Assembly: GCF_000801105.2 (NCBI RefSeq)
Contig: NC_079519.1
Span: forward strand, 13,762,668 to 13,826,667
Direction of reading: 5' to 3'
DNA from: Raphanus sativus
Taxonomy: Eukaryota > Streptophyta > Magnoliopsida > Brassicales > Brassicaceae
Length of the DNA: 64,000 bases
Of the stretch, positions 34,679-47,146 are shown piece after piece. Below the pieces are notes generated by a model. It was given only the letters and a program-made list of their open reading frames with translations. It ran no database searches and had not been told where the DNA came from. How positions within the stretch are numbered: position 1 is the stretch's first letter; each line of letters opens with the position of its first letter. The position numbers were made by a program, and so were the translations under genes.

Positions 34679-35888
34679 TTATTGGTAAGTAGAGACTAGA
34701 GTCTCAAAATAAGACATGACCAAGTGACCAGCAAAAGACGTGTTATACAAGATGCAGCTTTTAGAACTGTAGAGAACCCAGATGGTACGATCAAAATTTG
34801 AAATGATGACATAATCGTTGATCGTTGCTATCGGGATGATTCTTTTCCCTTTCCCTACGTTGAATTCTGGCGGAAAGCAAGACAAATCTATGGAATACAT
34901 GGTTTCCCATGATCTCTTGTCTATGTCTAGACCCCATATCTTGAGAAAACAGTCCTTATCATCAACAAATCTCTTGAAGATGCATATACGATGGTTAAGA
35001 ACACACATGCTTAATTCATGGCAGTATCTACACCCGATATCGGGAGGAATTGAATTGATTTGAAACGTCTCTGTGTGAAGATCAAAAGCTAGTAGTTTGG
35101 GATCCTCTTCAAATAATCTTGGCTCTTCCATGTAGGCAAAGCAATACATCACTCCATCCAAGTGTATGAGAGAATGACGATAGTGAACTCGACAATGAGG
35201 TGGATCTACGTATCTCCAAGTGTTAGAGTCAAGAGCAAAGACCATGCACCTAGTAGATTTATTCACCCGTTTGATATCACACTCGAAAAACCACACTAGC
35301 TTATACCTTAGACTCACACTATTCTCTCTTCCGATCCCTAGCAAAGTAAGAACCATATCCCCACCTGTTACAATAAACAAACCCTACTTTATAAACAAGC
35401 TTAATTATAAGAAGAACAAAACAATTGTTAAATCCTGTACCGTTAAAAGAGTAAGGAGGGGTTGGATCAGGGATTCTGCGGCGGCTAGTGGTGGCAGGAT
35501 TGACAAGGTTAAATATACGTGAATAGGTATAGAGACAAATCAAACCGTCGCAAGGCTCAGAGATTTTGTATCCATCAAACCGGTTAAAAGCCCTAATGGG
35601 TAGACATGGAGAAACATGTACGATTCCACTTGCAGAAACCAACAGATTTTTTAAAGCGAGACCATTGTATCTTTTTTCTTCTGAAAATAAGACGATTCTC
35701 ACTTGTCCTACTTGTAATGATTTCTGGTACCGATTGTGTTTCTCTATGAAATACTTTGATTCTATGGTTCTTTCCCATTCTGTCGATACGGCTTTGAATC
35801 TCGCCAGCGATTTCACCGGAAGCTTCACCAAAATTTCTTGTACAATCTCTTGAGGAACGTTTACACATCTTCTTTTCTCTCCCTTCAT
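34679..35888 (-). CDS. F-box protein with F-box-associated (FBA) domain
   Basis: Exons 35888-35441 and 35364-34679 join to an open frame of 377 residues, with donor AACG|gtacag and acceptor taacag|GTGGGG. Residues about 9-45 are an F-box (VPQEIVQEILVKLPVKSLAR then FKAVSTEWERTIESKYF), the SKP1-binding surface of SCF ubiquitin ligases. The remainder is the FBA-type beta-rich domain (ISEPCDGLICLY; NPATTSRRRIPDP; DSNTWRYVDPP; HLDGVMYCFAY), which presents substrates. The substrate is unknown, as for most members of this large, fast-evolving Brassicaceae family. The intron position after the PPYSFNG segment is usual for the family. No lesion is seen. Confidence 0.9.
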
Positions 35889-36310
35889 CTCTCCCTCTGA
35901 CCCTAACTAAGGTCTCTCTTTTTCTTTTTCTTTTTCTTTTTACAAACTGAGTTAGGGTTACTCTTGTATTGGATATCTATCTCACATATATATACCATTT
36001 TAAATTTTTATGTCAACAAGAAAAGGCAAAAATAATTAAAAACTAGATTTTAACATTGGGTCAATTTGCTTAATATTCATAGCAACACCACATATGAAGA
36101 ATATAGCCATGCATGAAAAGCTATGTCTATTTGGTACAAAACTAGACAACGCTCTCCTTCTCCGCGAGTGAGAGATAATTAACACAACGCTGGATATCAT
36201 ACTATACTATATTTGTTCAATATATAGTACAGAACAATTATTTTATAACACCAACCATTATGAAGTGGATGAAGAAAATAAAAAGGCTGAAAAAGATGAA
36301 GGGTTTGTAG

Positions 36311-36696
36311 AGAGTAAACTATACCCTAAACCTAAACTATATACCCTAAACCCAAAACAGAAATCCAAACCGTATACACTAAACCCTAAACCCAAACCAT
36401 ATATCCTAACCCAAACCCTAAACCCAAATCATATACCCAAACACTAAACCCTAAACCCAAACCATATACCCTAAACCCAAATCTTAAACCCTAAACCCAA
36501 ACCCTAAACCCCAACTCTAAATCCAAATCGTATATCCTAAACCATAAACCATAAACCCAAACTCTGAACCCTAAACCCAAACCATATACCCTAAACCCAA
36601 ACCATATACCCTAAACCCAAACTCTAAACCCAAACCATATACCCAAACCATATACCTTAAACCCAAACCCTAATCCTAAACCCTAAACCCAAACAT
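36311..36696 (+). repeat. Degenerate interstitial telomere-like tract
   Basis: Dozens of imperfect 'taaaccc' words, many in a higher-order pattern 'ctaaacccaaaccatatacc'. The plant telomere repeat is CCCTAAA. The array is heavily diverged and shows no long perfect run. Confidence 0.9.
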
Positions 36697-37490
36697 TTAT
36701 CCCTTTCGTGACTATGCTATACATATTATGGTATGGAATACTCGACACTTCCATAAACTTTGCATATATGAAATTCTCTAAAATTTCCAAAAAGAGATGA
36801 TGAGTGGCGACAGTGTTGGAGAACAAAACAGTGTAACTGATCAAGTAGTGAGTAAGAAGAATCAGGAGGTAGAGAAGGAGATATAAATTACAAAAGAAGA
36901 GAAAAAGAAATTTATCAGACTATACTGTAAATTAAAATAGTATGGATTCAAAATTGCGATTATGAAATATTATATAAAATTTATAAAATATATGTTTGTT
37001 TTGAAATTTTTAAAATATATTATGTGTAGAAAAAAGACTTGTTTTTATTATATAAACAACAAAATTGTATAATTGTTTTTACAGAAATTGAAACCAATTA
37101 AGAATTGAAGGGGAAACCATATTTATAAAAAAAAAAAAAAAAAAAAAGAAACCCCCATTCAAGGGTAATATAGCAAATATTTCACAAATATCATAGCCTA
37201 TGCTTTGCTATGTACATATGCTTCATTTAAATCATACAATGTATATGTGATCAAATTTCCCTTTAACATTTTTGTTAATTTTTTCAGTTTTGAAGTTCCT
37301 AACTTTTTTTTCGAATTTTAATATTTGAGCTTTGAAATCTATAGAGTGTGATGTCTTATAGATGGGATTTAGAGTTTTAGATTCGCCTCGGGTAGGATCA
37401 TATATGTTCTGGTAATGTTGGGTTCGTATCGAGTTTTATTTGTTTCATTAAACTCAAAGTGAACTGAATTAAAAAAAAGTTTGGGTTTAA
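36697..37490. other. A+T-rich intergenic DNA with a long A run
   Basis: No gene is seen. A pure A run lies at about 37127-37147. The stretch ends at the presumed 5' end of a Helitron. Confidence 0.4.
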
Positions 37491-37845
37491 TCAATACTAT
37501 TAAAGTTGAAGTGTGCCCTATTGATAAAAGTTATGTCCACCTTTTAAATTTTATAACTTCTTTTTAAATTTTATAACTCCCTTTCAATATACTTCATTTA
37601 AATTCTATAACTGCCCATTACTAATCAATAAAGTAACTGCCCATTATGTTTTTATTTGTAGTGATATGTTAATAACTGCATCGATCCATATTTTATAACT
37701 GCATTGAACTGATTAAATAGAATATATTTTTATTTATAGTGATATGTTAATAACTGCATCGATCAATATTTTTATAATTGCATCAAACTCATTAACTGCA
37801 TGAACTTTTTGTTCGCTTCCTAAGTTGAGAATATCCTTACAGTTA

Positions 37846-40800
37846 CTTTTTTTTTCCGACAAAACTTAACTTTATTAAAAAAATCATAATATATGTATAC
37901 AAGGTTGGAGTTAACCACTTAGGTGGATAAATTTTACAATTTTCAAAAATAGAATTTTCTGGTCCATGTTGAACAATTACATGGACAGCTTTATTTCCAT
38001 TACGTTTAACAAACATAAATGTTGATGTAGAAAGCTTGTTTCTCAAGCTGGTGATTTCTTCGAAAAGATTCTGAATTGGTGAATCTGTAAGTTGTGCATT
38101 GATTGTTTTAACCAAGATTTCTGAATCCCCTTCAAAAATCATGTTACGGTATCCTCCTATCCAAACATTTTGCATTGCTACAAGTAAAGCCATTGCCTCT
38201 GCAACTAAACTAGAATTCGCAAACCCCAAATTAGCTGATCCCCACATATAAGGATGGCCATAACAATCCCGAATAATCCAGGCACCTCGTACTTGGTTTG
38301 AAATTAGATCATATGCTGCATCGTAATTGCACTTTAGAAAGCGTTGAGCTGGACGTTTCCATGATGATATAGCTGGGGAAGAAACACCTGCACTTGTATT
38401 GCTAATTGTAGTAGATGACAAACATAAGTGTGATATCCATTCTCTAACGTCGGCACATGCATTGTCAACTGTGACATTTGGAGATAGTATTTGCTTTCTA
38501 AAGAGGAGAAAAATTCTCTTTTTCCATATACGCCATAGTAACCAAGAAAGTAACAACCGTTGATAAAGTGAAAGAGAGTCGAGACCTTGAATTTGCAAAA
38601 GAAACCCAATTTTATTGTCCATAGAATCACTTGTGCATAATAGAACTGTAAAAGGTAGATTTGCACATCTCCAAACACTAATTGAATCTGGGCAAGTAAA
38701 AAAACAATGATCAATTGTCTCTTCTGCCAGACCACACCTCTGACAAATAGGATCTAAATGCATTCCACGTGAATTCAATCGAGTAGCTGTTCCTATAGCC
38801 TTTGACAAAAGACGCCACAGAAAATGTTTAAGTTTGGGCATTATATTTAGTTTCCAAACTTTATTCTTTAGAATAGGATCACCATAAGGAACCGGAGGAG
38901 CTTCTACCAAAAACTCTGGTGCATGCCGAGCAACCGTATATCCAGACGACACCGTATAGTTTCCATCTTGTGTATGACTCCAAATCAACCTATCTTCTTT
39001 ATCTGTTTGGCTTAAATATATCCGTCGTACAAGACGTTGGTCCTCATCGCATAAATAGGATTGTAAAGCCATAGGATTTCAGTGTTTGTAGGGAGATGTT
39101 GTAATCAGATCACTGACACGTAAGTCACAGTTTACTGTTGTAGAGGCAGGTCGTGGTGAATTAACCGGTAACTAGTTATCTTTGAAGACTCGTATATCTT
39201 TGCCATTTCCCACAATATAAGTACATCCTTTCTTTAGAAGCTCGATACCAGCAAGCAGAGATGCCCATCCCTATGATTGACGACGACATCTTCTTCCTTC
39301 TAAAAGTTGTTTGTCTTTAAGATATCGGGCTTTATAAAGTTTGGAAAAAAGGCAATCTGGTTTGGAGTAGATTCGCCATGCTTGTTTGGCAAGCAAAGCA
39401 TCATTAAATTTTGGTAAATCTTTAAATCCAAGCCCACCTTCTTTCTTTGTATACTGTAATTTTTTCCAAGCTACCCAAGGTAAACCTTTATTATCATTTT
39501 TTCCCCACTAGAATCTCATTAAGGTGGTATCTATCTCTTGAGTTGTAGCAACAGGGAGTTTAAAATGAGACATAGTGTAGATAGGGGTTGATACTCCAAC
39601 TGATTTAATCAAAACTTCTTTACCAGCTGGGGAAAGAAACTTAGTACTCCAATGGGACGTTCTTTGTTTAACACGTCGAACTGCCGCACTAAACATTTCT
39701 TTTTTCTTTCGCCCAAATTGTTCTGGGAGACCAAAGTACTTCCCACCACCACCATGATTTGAAATTCCGAGAATTTGCTTCAAGGAATCTTGTTTAGAAC
39801 ATGGACCTTAGAACCGAATGTTATTACTGATTTATCTTGATTTATTTTTTGACCAGAACATTTTTCATAGATATCAAACACTTCTTTCAAAGCCTTGCAA
39901 TTTTTTTGATTAGCAATGCAGAAAAAGAGAGAGTCATCCGCAAAAAATAGATGAGTAATAGATGGGGCTCCATTACCAATTTTAATACCATTTATGTTCT
40001 TGCGCCAAACTTGAACATCAATAAGATGACTTAGGATATCAGCACAGAGAATATATAGATATGGAGACAACGGATCCCCTTGACGTAACCCACATTGTGG
40101 GATAATATGTCCTTGAGGGATTCCATTAATAAGAACTGAATATTCGACAGTAGTGACCAGAGCCATTACCCAATGTATCCATTTTTCCGCAAAACCAAAT
40201 GCTCGTAAGGTACATTCGAGGAAATTCCAATCGACCCGGTCATAAGCTTTAGTGATGTTCGTTTTCACCGCCATATATGTCTGAGACACCCTCTTCCGTG
40301 ATTTCAGAGAATTCATCAGCTCATGGGCAATCAAAACGTTGTCATTGATTAGTCGTCCTGGAATAAATGCTGCTTGTGAATCCGAAACAATTTTGTCGAG
40401 CGATAATTTTAGCCGATGAACCAAGATCTTGCTTATGATTTTGTAAAGGACATCACATAAAGCAATTGGACGAAAATCAGACAGTGTTTTAGGACACTTA
40501 TTTTTTGGAATCATACATATATTTGTATGATTTAGCCCTCGTGATAATTTTCCGGTAGCGAAAAAACTTTTTACCTCCACACAAATGGCTTCTCCTACGA
40601 TATCCCAACAATCTTGATAAAATCATGCCGTTAGTCCATCCAGTCCTGGTGCTTTGTCAGCGCCTATATGACAGATTGCTGCATGAATTTCTTCATTTGA
40701 AATATCCCTAGTGATATCTTCATTTATCTCAGCTGTCACTGTTGGTTTGAGATCTTTAAAAACTGAAGGGAGAACCGTTGTGTTCCCCACACGATATACT

Positions 40801-41983
40801 TCTTTAAAAAAACATTCGGCATGTCTACCAATAGCCTCATCTCCTTTATATACGAAACCATTTACGTCTTGAACAGAATATATTTTGTTCCGAGAAAGTC
40901 TTGCATTAGTTGTGGCATGATAAAATTTAGTATTAAGATCACCACAACATAACCAAGTGTTTCGACTTTTGAGGTACCAGTAAGTTTCTTCATCACGATA
41001 TGCTTGAGCTAGTTCTTTTTTAATCCTTGGAAATTGACTCCGAATTTGACCCATAGATGTTAAAACAAAGTCCAACTCATATTGTAAATCTTCTATTCGT
41101 TTAGCAGCGTTTAATCTATTTTTATGTTGACAAACTGACATTGCTTTTCTACACTGCAACTTTTTTACCAATTGAGATTTGTCGTCCACCACTTAAAGAA
41201 TTCCATCCCGATTCCACATACGTTTTAAAATCTTTAACTTTGAATAAACGCTTATCAAAGCGGAATGGCTTCTGATAACGTTGATTAAGAAAAGAAACTG
41301 TAGTAACAACTGGACGGTGATCTGATCCTGATAGTTTTAGGAACTCTGCTTCTGATGCTGGATACAAAGACAACCATTCGGAATTTGCTACCACTCTATC
41401 AAGACAACACTTGATAACATGTGTGTTACGTGTACCCACCCAGGAAAATTTATCCCCAATGGAACGTAAATCTCGTAAGTCACAAGTTACATAAAGATCA
41501 CGAAAGTCTTGAAAAGAAGATTCATCACGTACAACACCTCCATCTTTTTTTGTGTTATTTAGAATTTCATTAAAGTCCCCAACTAAAAGCCAAGGACCAT
41601 TTCTAGAAACTCCAATTCTTTGTATTCTCTCCTATAATACATGTCGATATTGTTGTTTTGGGTCACCATAAACACAAGAAAAATAGAAATTTAAACCATT
41701 GTATTGAACATAAAGATCAATGAGTCTTGGTGATTCATACAACTTAGTAACAACAACATCTTTCTTCCAAAGGACTGCTAAACCCCCACTTCTGCCACGA
41801 GGAGGAACTAAACATGTGTAATCAAAACCTAAAGTTACAACAACATCTCTTACTACATCATTCTTATTCATAGTTTCTATAAGAAATAAGATATCTGGAG
41901 AAACTTTGAGACAAAGCTCCTTCAGACGATCTTTCGTCAGCGGCGCACAGAGTCCCTGACAATTCCAGGAGATGATCTTCATG
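37846..41983 (-). pseudogene. LINE (plant L1-type) ORF2, nearly complete but broken
   Basis: Minus-strand order: apurinic-type endonuclease (MKIISWNCQGLCAPLTKDRL at 41983; GDFNEILNN; SGSDHRPVVTTVSF), linker, reverse transcriptase (SDFRPIALCDVLYKIISKIL; QAAFIPGRLINDNVLIAHEL; GLRQGDPLSPYLYILCADIL; catalytic FADDSLFF at about 39950), zinc-knuckle zf-RVT (CQRCGLAEETIDHCFFTCPD), and RNase H (LKCNYDAAYD; FEGDSEILVKTINAQL). A T run at 37847-37855 is the poly(A) tail. Stops or frameshifts are seen at about 41632, 40625, 39780 and 39510 and in 39080-39480, so it is not autonomous. The 5' end of ORF2 is partly duplicated at 42000-42192. Confidence 0.9.
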
Positions 41984-42192
41984 GAAACAGTAGGGGTACC
42001 CCCCCCCCCCCCCCTCCACGAGGAGGAACTAAACATGTGTAATCAAAACCTAAAGTTACAACAACATCTCTTACTACATCATTCTTATTCATGGTTTCTA
42101 TAAGAAATAAGATATCTAGAGAAACTTTGAGACAAAGCTCCTTCAGACGATCTTTCGTCAGCGACCCACAGAGGCCCTGACAATTCCAGGAG
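41802..42192. repeat. Tandem duplication of the LINE ORF2 start with poly(C) junctions
   Basis: The segment 'ccacgaggaggaactaaaca' to 'ccaggagatgatctt' (about 41802-41983) is repeated at about 42016-42198 with few differences. A run of about 15 C lies between the copies, and a run of 7-9 C at the far end near 42204-42212. The duplicated part encodes roughly the first 60 residues of the endonuclease. Confidence 0.88.
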
Positions 42193-42630
42193 ATGATCTT
42201 TATCCCCCCCCCGCGCCTCCGTCATAGTCATTACCAGAACATGAGTCAACCGACTCGATTCTCTCCTTCTTACAAACCGGAAACAGGTCCAACCGATTTG
42301 TTGGTGAATCTTCAGTATCCACCTTCACAAACTCCATACGTTTACGTTTTTAACGCAGAAGTCCTCCTCTTCCTTCACGTACTCATCAAAGCCGCTCATA
42401 TACTCCTCCTCAGGGTCACGCAGTTCCATAGGATGGTCGTAAGTCTCATAAGGCTGAGTAACCGGCCAATCTGGTGACATAACAGTGAACTCGTTCTCTT
42501 TGACTTGAGTTTGAATGTGATCAAGACCTGGTATATGGACATGATCATCTGGGATATTAACCCGCACAAAAACAGAAAGCAGTGGTATCGTTTGCTTATG
42601 CTTAACCTCCATTGGCTCTTCCTGTGACAT
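42193..42630 (-). pseudogene. Probable LINE ORF1 C-terminal remnant
   Basis: An open minus-strand frame of 101 residues (start MSQEEPMEVKHKQTIPLLSV; acidic EEEYMSGFDEYVKEEEDF) lies directly upstream of the duplicated ORF2 start. It is followed by a Ser/Asp/Gly-rich stretch (CSGNDYDGGAGG), as at the end of some plant LINE ORF1 proteins. No CCHC knuckle is seen. The assignment is by position. Confidence 0.4.
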
Positions 42631-42651
42631 ATATGTCTATAATCAAACAAG

Positions 42652-42768
42652 TATTAAAAGTAGAATAAGAGCCTTATCTAGGCTGTCTACGTCAAATGGA
42701 AAAATCAACCAAAAGTAGAATAAGAACCTCATCTAGGCTGTCTACATCAGATGGAAAAATCAACCAAT
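42652..42768. repeat. Tandem duplication, unit about 56-60 bp
   Basis: A unit running 'aaaagtagaataagagcc', 'tatctaggctgtctac', 'atggaaaaatcaacc' is present twice head to tail with a few differences. Confidence 0.85.
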
Positions 42769-42815
42769 TAATTTTAAGATTTTTGCCACATCAACTCAAC
42801 CAAATTATCTTCTTC

Positions 42816-43830
42816 TTTGCGAATCGATAGAAAGGCTTTTGACATCACTGAAACTGCTTTCACCTTTCTTTATGTCTCTGTTTGTCTCACATTTAAAATG
42901 AGTTATCAAAATTCATCAGAAAATGAAACAAATCTCGGACGCCTAGATCTGGAAGCCATCAAGCATCTGAACCCAAAACTACGACAAAGGTTCACCGGGA
43001 TGCCGCTACAAGTGAACGGCAATGACGGACGGCAGAGAAGAAGGGACAACAATCATTGAGATATGTAAGAGACCCTCTTATAAACTTAACAAGTAAAAAT
43101 ATCTTTATCATTTTTTTGTCTCTTATTCCTTCCCTTTCTACGTTTTTCATTTCGATTTGGCAGTAAAATATCAACTTTTGTGAGAGAATACTCCTAGAAA
43201 GGAGACAAAAATGAGAGGAATTGTAGCGACAGTTACGTGAATGCTAATGTTTTGAAGTCCAGAAAGTATCTTCAAAAACAAGGATATTCTCAACGACCAG
43301 GGTTGTATTGTAGCAACACTTACGTGAATGCTCAGTTCATATGTTAAGAAAAACTTTGACATGTTTGTAATTTTCTTCAGATACATTTGGAGTTTGATGT
43401 TGAACAAGTATTCATGTGATTTATGTTTTGTTTGTTATAAACTCGAGTTTAATACAGGTACAAGCAATTCTTAGGATTAGTGATCTCTCAATATTGGGAG
43501 AAAACCAGTTGTGAAACCAGAAGCAAGAAGAAAGGAGAAGAAGTATATTGTGGTAGAGGAAGGCACATATCTCCGTACGACCGTTCGGAGCATGGATTGT
43601 GGTTTACTTAGCTTCTACAGCCAGCAACAAGGAAAGGAACTAGCGAGAAGTGTGAGACTATGACGGAGTGGTGGGCTTATGGAGGATGTGATGAGTCGGC
43701 GGAACTCAACGGTATTGCTGTGGAGATGAAAACCATGGATCTCAAGCTTTATTATGAGCAGATCACATGGAGACCAGATAAAGGTACTCTTTATGAAAGA
43801 GAATCACCGCAGACAGTGTCGCTGATGTAA
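42816..43830 (+). other. Exon-like fragments of unidentified origin in the Helitron
   Basis: Plus-strand open stretches have more protein-like composition than their surroundings: one at 42896-43059 (LDLEAIKHLNPKLRQRFTGM) and others at about 43530-43830 (KYIVVEEGTYLRTTVRSMDC; MTEWWAYGGCDESAEL; VEMKTMDLKLYYEQITWRPD). The last is followed by 'atgtaagtaaac', a good donor. I do not recognise the families. Captured host-gene pieces are common in Helitrons, but capture is an inference here. Confidence 0.35.
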
Positions 43831-46800
43831 GTAAACATCTCTGTTTTTCATTAATATATCATAGATGCTTAAAGTAACTAATTAAGTTAATACATAAAAA
43901 GGTAAATGCTTAATGTGGACATGAGTTCTTTTTTTTTTTAATATAGTGTGGTGAAATATGTGCTTAATCATATCACATTGATTAAGTATATCAAGTGTCT
44001 ACATACAAATATCTCTATATTCTTTGACCATCAAAGTCAAATTTCTTGGTGGATTGTCTTTTAGCGCTTGATGTTGCTGTTGCAATTTTCAGGTTTTAAG
44101 AGTTCTATGTGAAGTTCTATATTTCCAAAATGTGATGCAAGTTGGTTTTGGCTACGGTCTGCAATGGTAAGCTAAAGTTTACCATCAATTTTGTTTTCAT
44201 CCTTTTGATGTAAAATATGTGCTGCTATGTTTTCTGAAAGCTGTAACAGGATATTTCTTCCTGCTGATGAATTTCTCCTTTAGTAGATTTCTGCTATGTT
44301 CTGAAAGTCGCTGAGGGTAACTAATGAGAGACCGGAAGAATTTTGAAACAATAAAATAACAAATTTAATGACGACTGCTGCTAAGTCGCTTTAGGTGTCT
44401 ATGTATTATCTACATTCTCCTCCTTTAGCTTTATCTGCTTCTCGGTAACTTATAAGAAACTCAAAAAGCATTCGACGCCAATTTTGACAACTCCGACGTC
44501 AATAGCCTGCCACAAAACTTGGATCCCTCGATTTGCATGTCTGAATCCCTAAACAGATCCCATCAAAAGTCCTGATTTTTTTTTACCCTCTCTCTAATGT
44601 TCAAAAACTGTTTAATAAGATCTGATTTGATCAATGGATTCTACTTACAACATCTTTCTCATAGGTGTTTTGATGATTTTAACATTTAGTTGCTTAGTTT
44701 TTTTGTCTAAACTTGGTCAATAGCATATTCTTTGTGTTCATGAGCTAAAGCTCTTACCTTATTTGATAAATCTTTGTTCCTTGCATTCTTTTCAGTACGT
44801 GCATATGATGAAGGGAAATTCAATTTCGAGCTTGAGGTTTGAATGATAAGTGTCTGCATTGAGCTTTAATTTTGAGCACCAGTCAGACACTAACACACTT
44901 CTGTGCAAGGTCTTTATCAAGATATCAGTAAGAGAGGAATCAAAATAGAGAACAAGGCAGTATAATCTAGGATGCTGAAAAGTATCTTTCTGATGTTGTT
45001 CTCTTTCTTCTCTTAATATGTTAGCCAGATAATTCCGTGCTAATATCGTATGATGAGAACATTTATTTGGGGATAATAATTTATCTATGAGTATAGATAT
45101 CTAATATGTATGTTTGATGACTTAACTATATTTAAATACAAGTAAGTCATATGGAAAGATTTCCAAATTCATTTAAATATCCTCTCTTGGTATATCATTC
45201 ATAATCTACAAGGTGTATTTGTACTTCTCTCCACATCCTATAATAGCCCACAATTCAAGAGAGGATATTTAAATGAAATTTATATTTTTGTTTATAATTT
45301 TTTAACACTGATTTTATTTCATAATGTTGTGAAGTTTAGAAAAAAACAACAACCTCCCTAACAACACACACCTCATATAAGAGGATTGGGTGGAACAAGC
45401 TACCAAAAATAAAAAGAAGAAAAAGCAGAAAATAAAGGACACCAATAGGTGCCAAAACAAAACATGAACAAGAGAAACATGCTAGAGTGTTTGTCAGCCA
45501 GCGGGAAGCTGCTTCAGCCTGTCATGAAAATTAACGGCCTCTGTTCGGATAGTGGATTACTAGCCAGTGAGGAGTCCCAGTCGCCAGATAAGATTGGTAG
45601 CGATGGATCCGCGTAACGCTGATAGCAATGCTTGTAGCAACAGCATTCTTAGCAAGAGATACATGCCCTAAACTCCAATCATCATATGAGCTTAACTCCT
45701 TTCACCAGCATGAAAGAAGGAGGTTTTATGTCACATGTTTGTCATCAAATATCTAAGATTAGGGGATAAACTGTTAAGCATAAGTAGACTTTTCAAACAG
45801 TTTGGTTCTTCTATTTCCACAGTAGCAGCTTAAGAAGAAACCATCATTTTGGAAATCCATATCTAAAAAATTAATCCCACCAATTTTGAATTTTGATAGC
45901 ATAACAGTAGCCATTAGCTTATTAAGCTAAGAGAAAAAAATTCTGAAACAATCGCGGTCGAAACAAATTGACACAGACAGTTGTTCCATAAGGATCCGGG
46001 AATAATGATAAAACTGTAGCTCCACCAAGAGCCAGCAATTCTCAAAATAACACCATACAGAACGAGAAGTGGACCATAACCGTTTACCGTCGCAAGGGAT
46101 GGAGCTAGGGTCACCAAGCCCCACACGACACCACTAGAGACCAAGGCCGAGACTCGAGACCACCATCCAGCCCAAGCGTTACACAGCTCTATACCAAAAG
46201 AGCCATCTATTGTCACCTATCTGAAGAGACAACGAACTTTTCAGCCACAAAAATTATAGACGACGAGGTACAGACAATCACAGAACCCTAGAGCCCTCTA
46301 CAGCGTGTCAACCAAATCTGGTTACGACAGGAGTTTCATATTCTTTTATTTTGTTTATGGTTTTAAGAAAAAAAAACAAAAAAATATAAAGAGTACAACA
46401 GCTTCTTTGACATGAACCATCAGCTTTCGTAAGACTTTCAGACTTTCAGTCATGCAACATACAAAATTTACACCAGTATCTGCTCTACAAACAACCAAGA
46501 TCGTTAGGTTCACTGAAACTAATAGAGAACTATATTTTAGTGTGTGTAATTATCAGCATTTCAAGTTTTCAACAGCAAAAAGATTCAAAAGATAGATTGG
46601 AAACGCAGGATGCAGATACAACAAACAACATTTCAACCAAAATATCAGAATAATCAAAAATAGAAAATATATACAAATGTATAATTGTAATCTTGAAAAT
46701 TTGAATGAAGTATAATTGTAATTTTGGCATTACAATCTAAAAATTATTTACAATTTAAAGTAAAATAAACATTTCGAAACATTCACTAAAATTTGTGATA

Positions 46801-46850
46801 TATTATATATTTTTTGCAATTTTTAACCCGCCCGTAGGGCGGGCCAAACC
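43831..46850. other. Helitron interior and flank without recognised genes
   Basis: Mostly A+T-rich. 45480-46330 is a less A+T-rich block with several short minus-strand frames. I could not link it to any protein or transposon family. 46340-46850 is A+T-rich up to the Helitron 3' hairpin. Confidence 0.35.
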
Positions 46851-47146
46851 CTAGTTACTTTAAAAAAGGAATAACCCGAAATACTGTTTCTGCAATGTCG
46901 AAACAGTATTACTTTAATTTATCCAAACTATCTCTTTACCAATGCAAAACCTGTCATAACCCGAAGTTTTATTGAATCGGTTTAGCATTGTTCTGTTTTA
47001 TCTTCAATGCATCAACACTGAAGGTGGCAATCTCTCAGGTTTTTGCTTGTTGTTTGTGCAGGAACACGACTCAGCGTTCTACTGTACCAGAAGCAGAAAC
47101 TTTAACCAATGTGAAAAACGCGGATTTGTTTTCGAAATTAAATATA

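Larger units (their letters stand above)
37491..46854 (+). mobile_element. Large non-autonomous Helitron carrying a LINE
   Basis: The 5' end is TC followed by AATACTATTAAAGTTGAAG after an A (37490), matching the usual Helitron start. The 3' end is CTAG at 46851-46854 followed by T, preceded by a perfect hairpin CCCGCCC (46827-46833), loop GTA, GGGCGGG (46837-46843). Together they would give a 9.4-kb element, of which about 4.8 kb is an inserted LINE (37846-42630). The rest (42640-46850) holds exon-like fragments and long stretches without genes. No Rep/helicase is present. The two ends could belong to different elements, because pairing rests on orientation and consensus only. Confidence 0.6.

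Noticed and set aside
36265..36447. Short Lys/Pro-rich frame
   Set aside because: It is the translation of telomere-like CCCTAAA repeats.
45480..46330. Less A+T-rich block as a gene or LINE part
   Set aside because: Short frames only and no motif recognised; left as unassigned.
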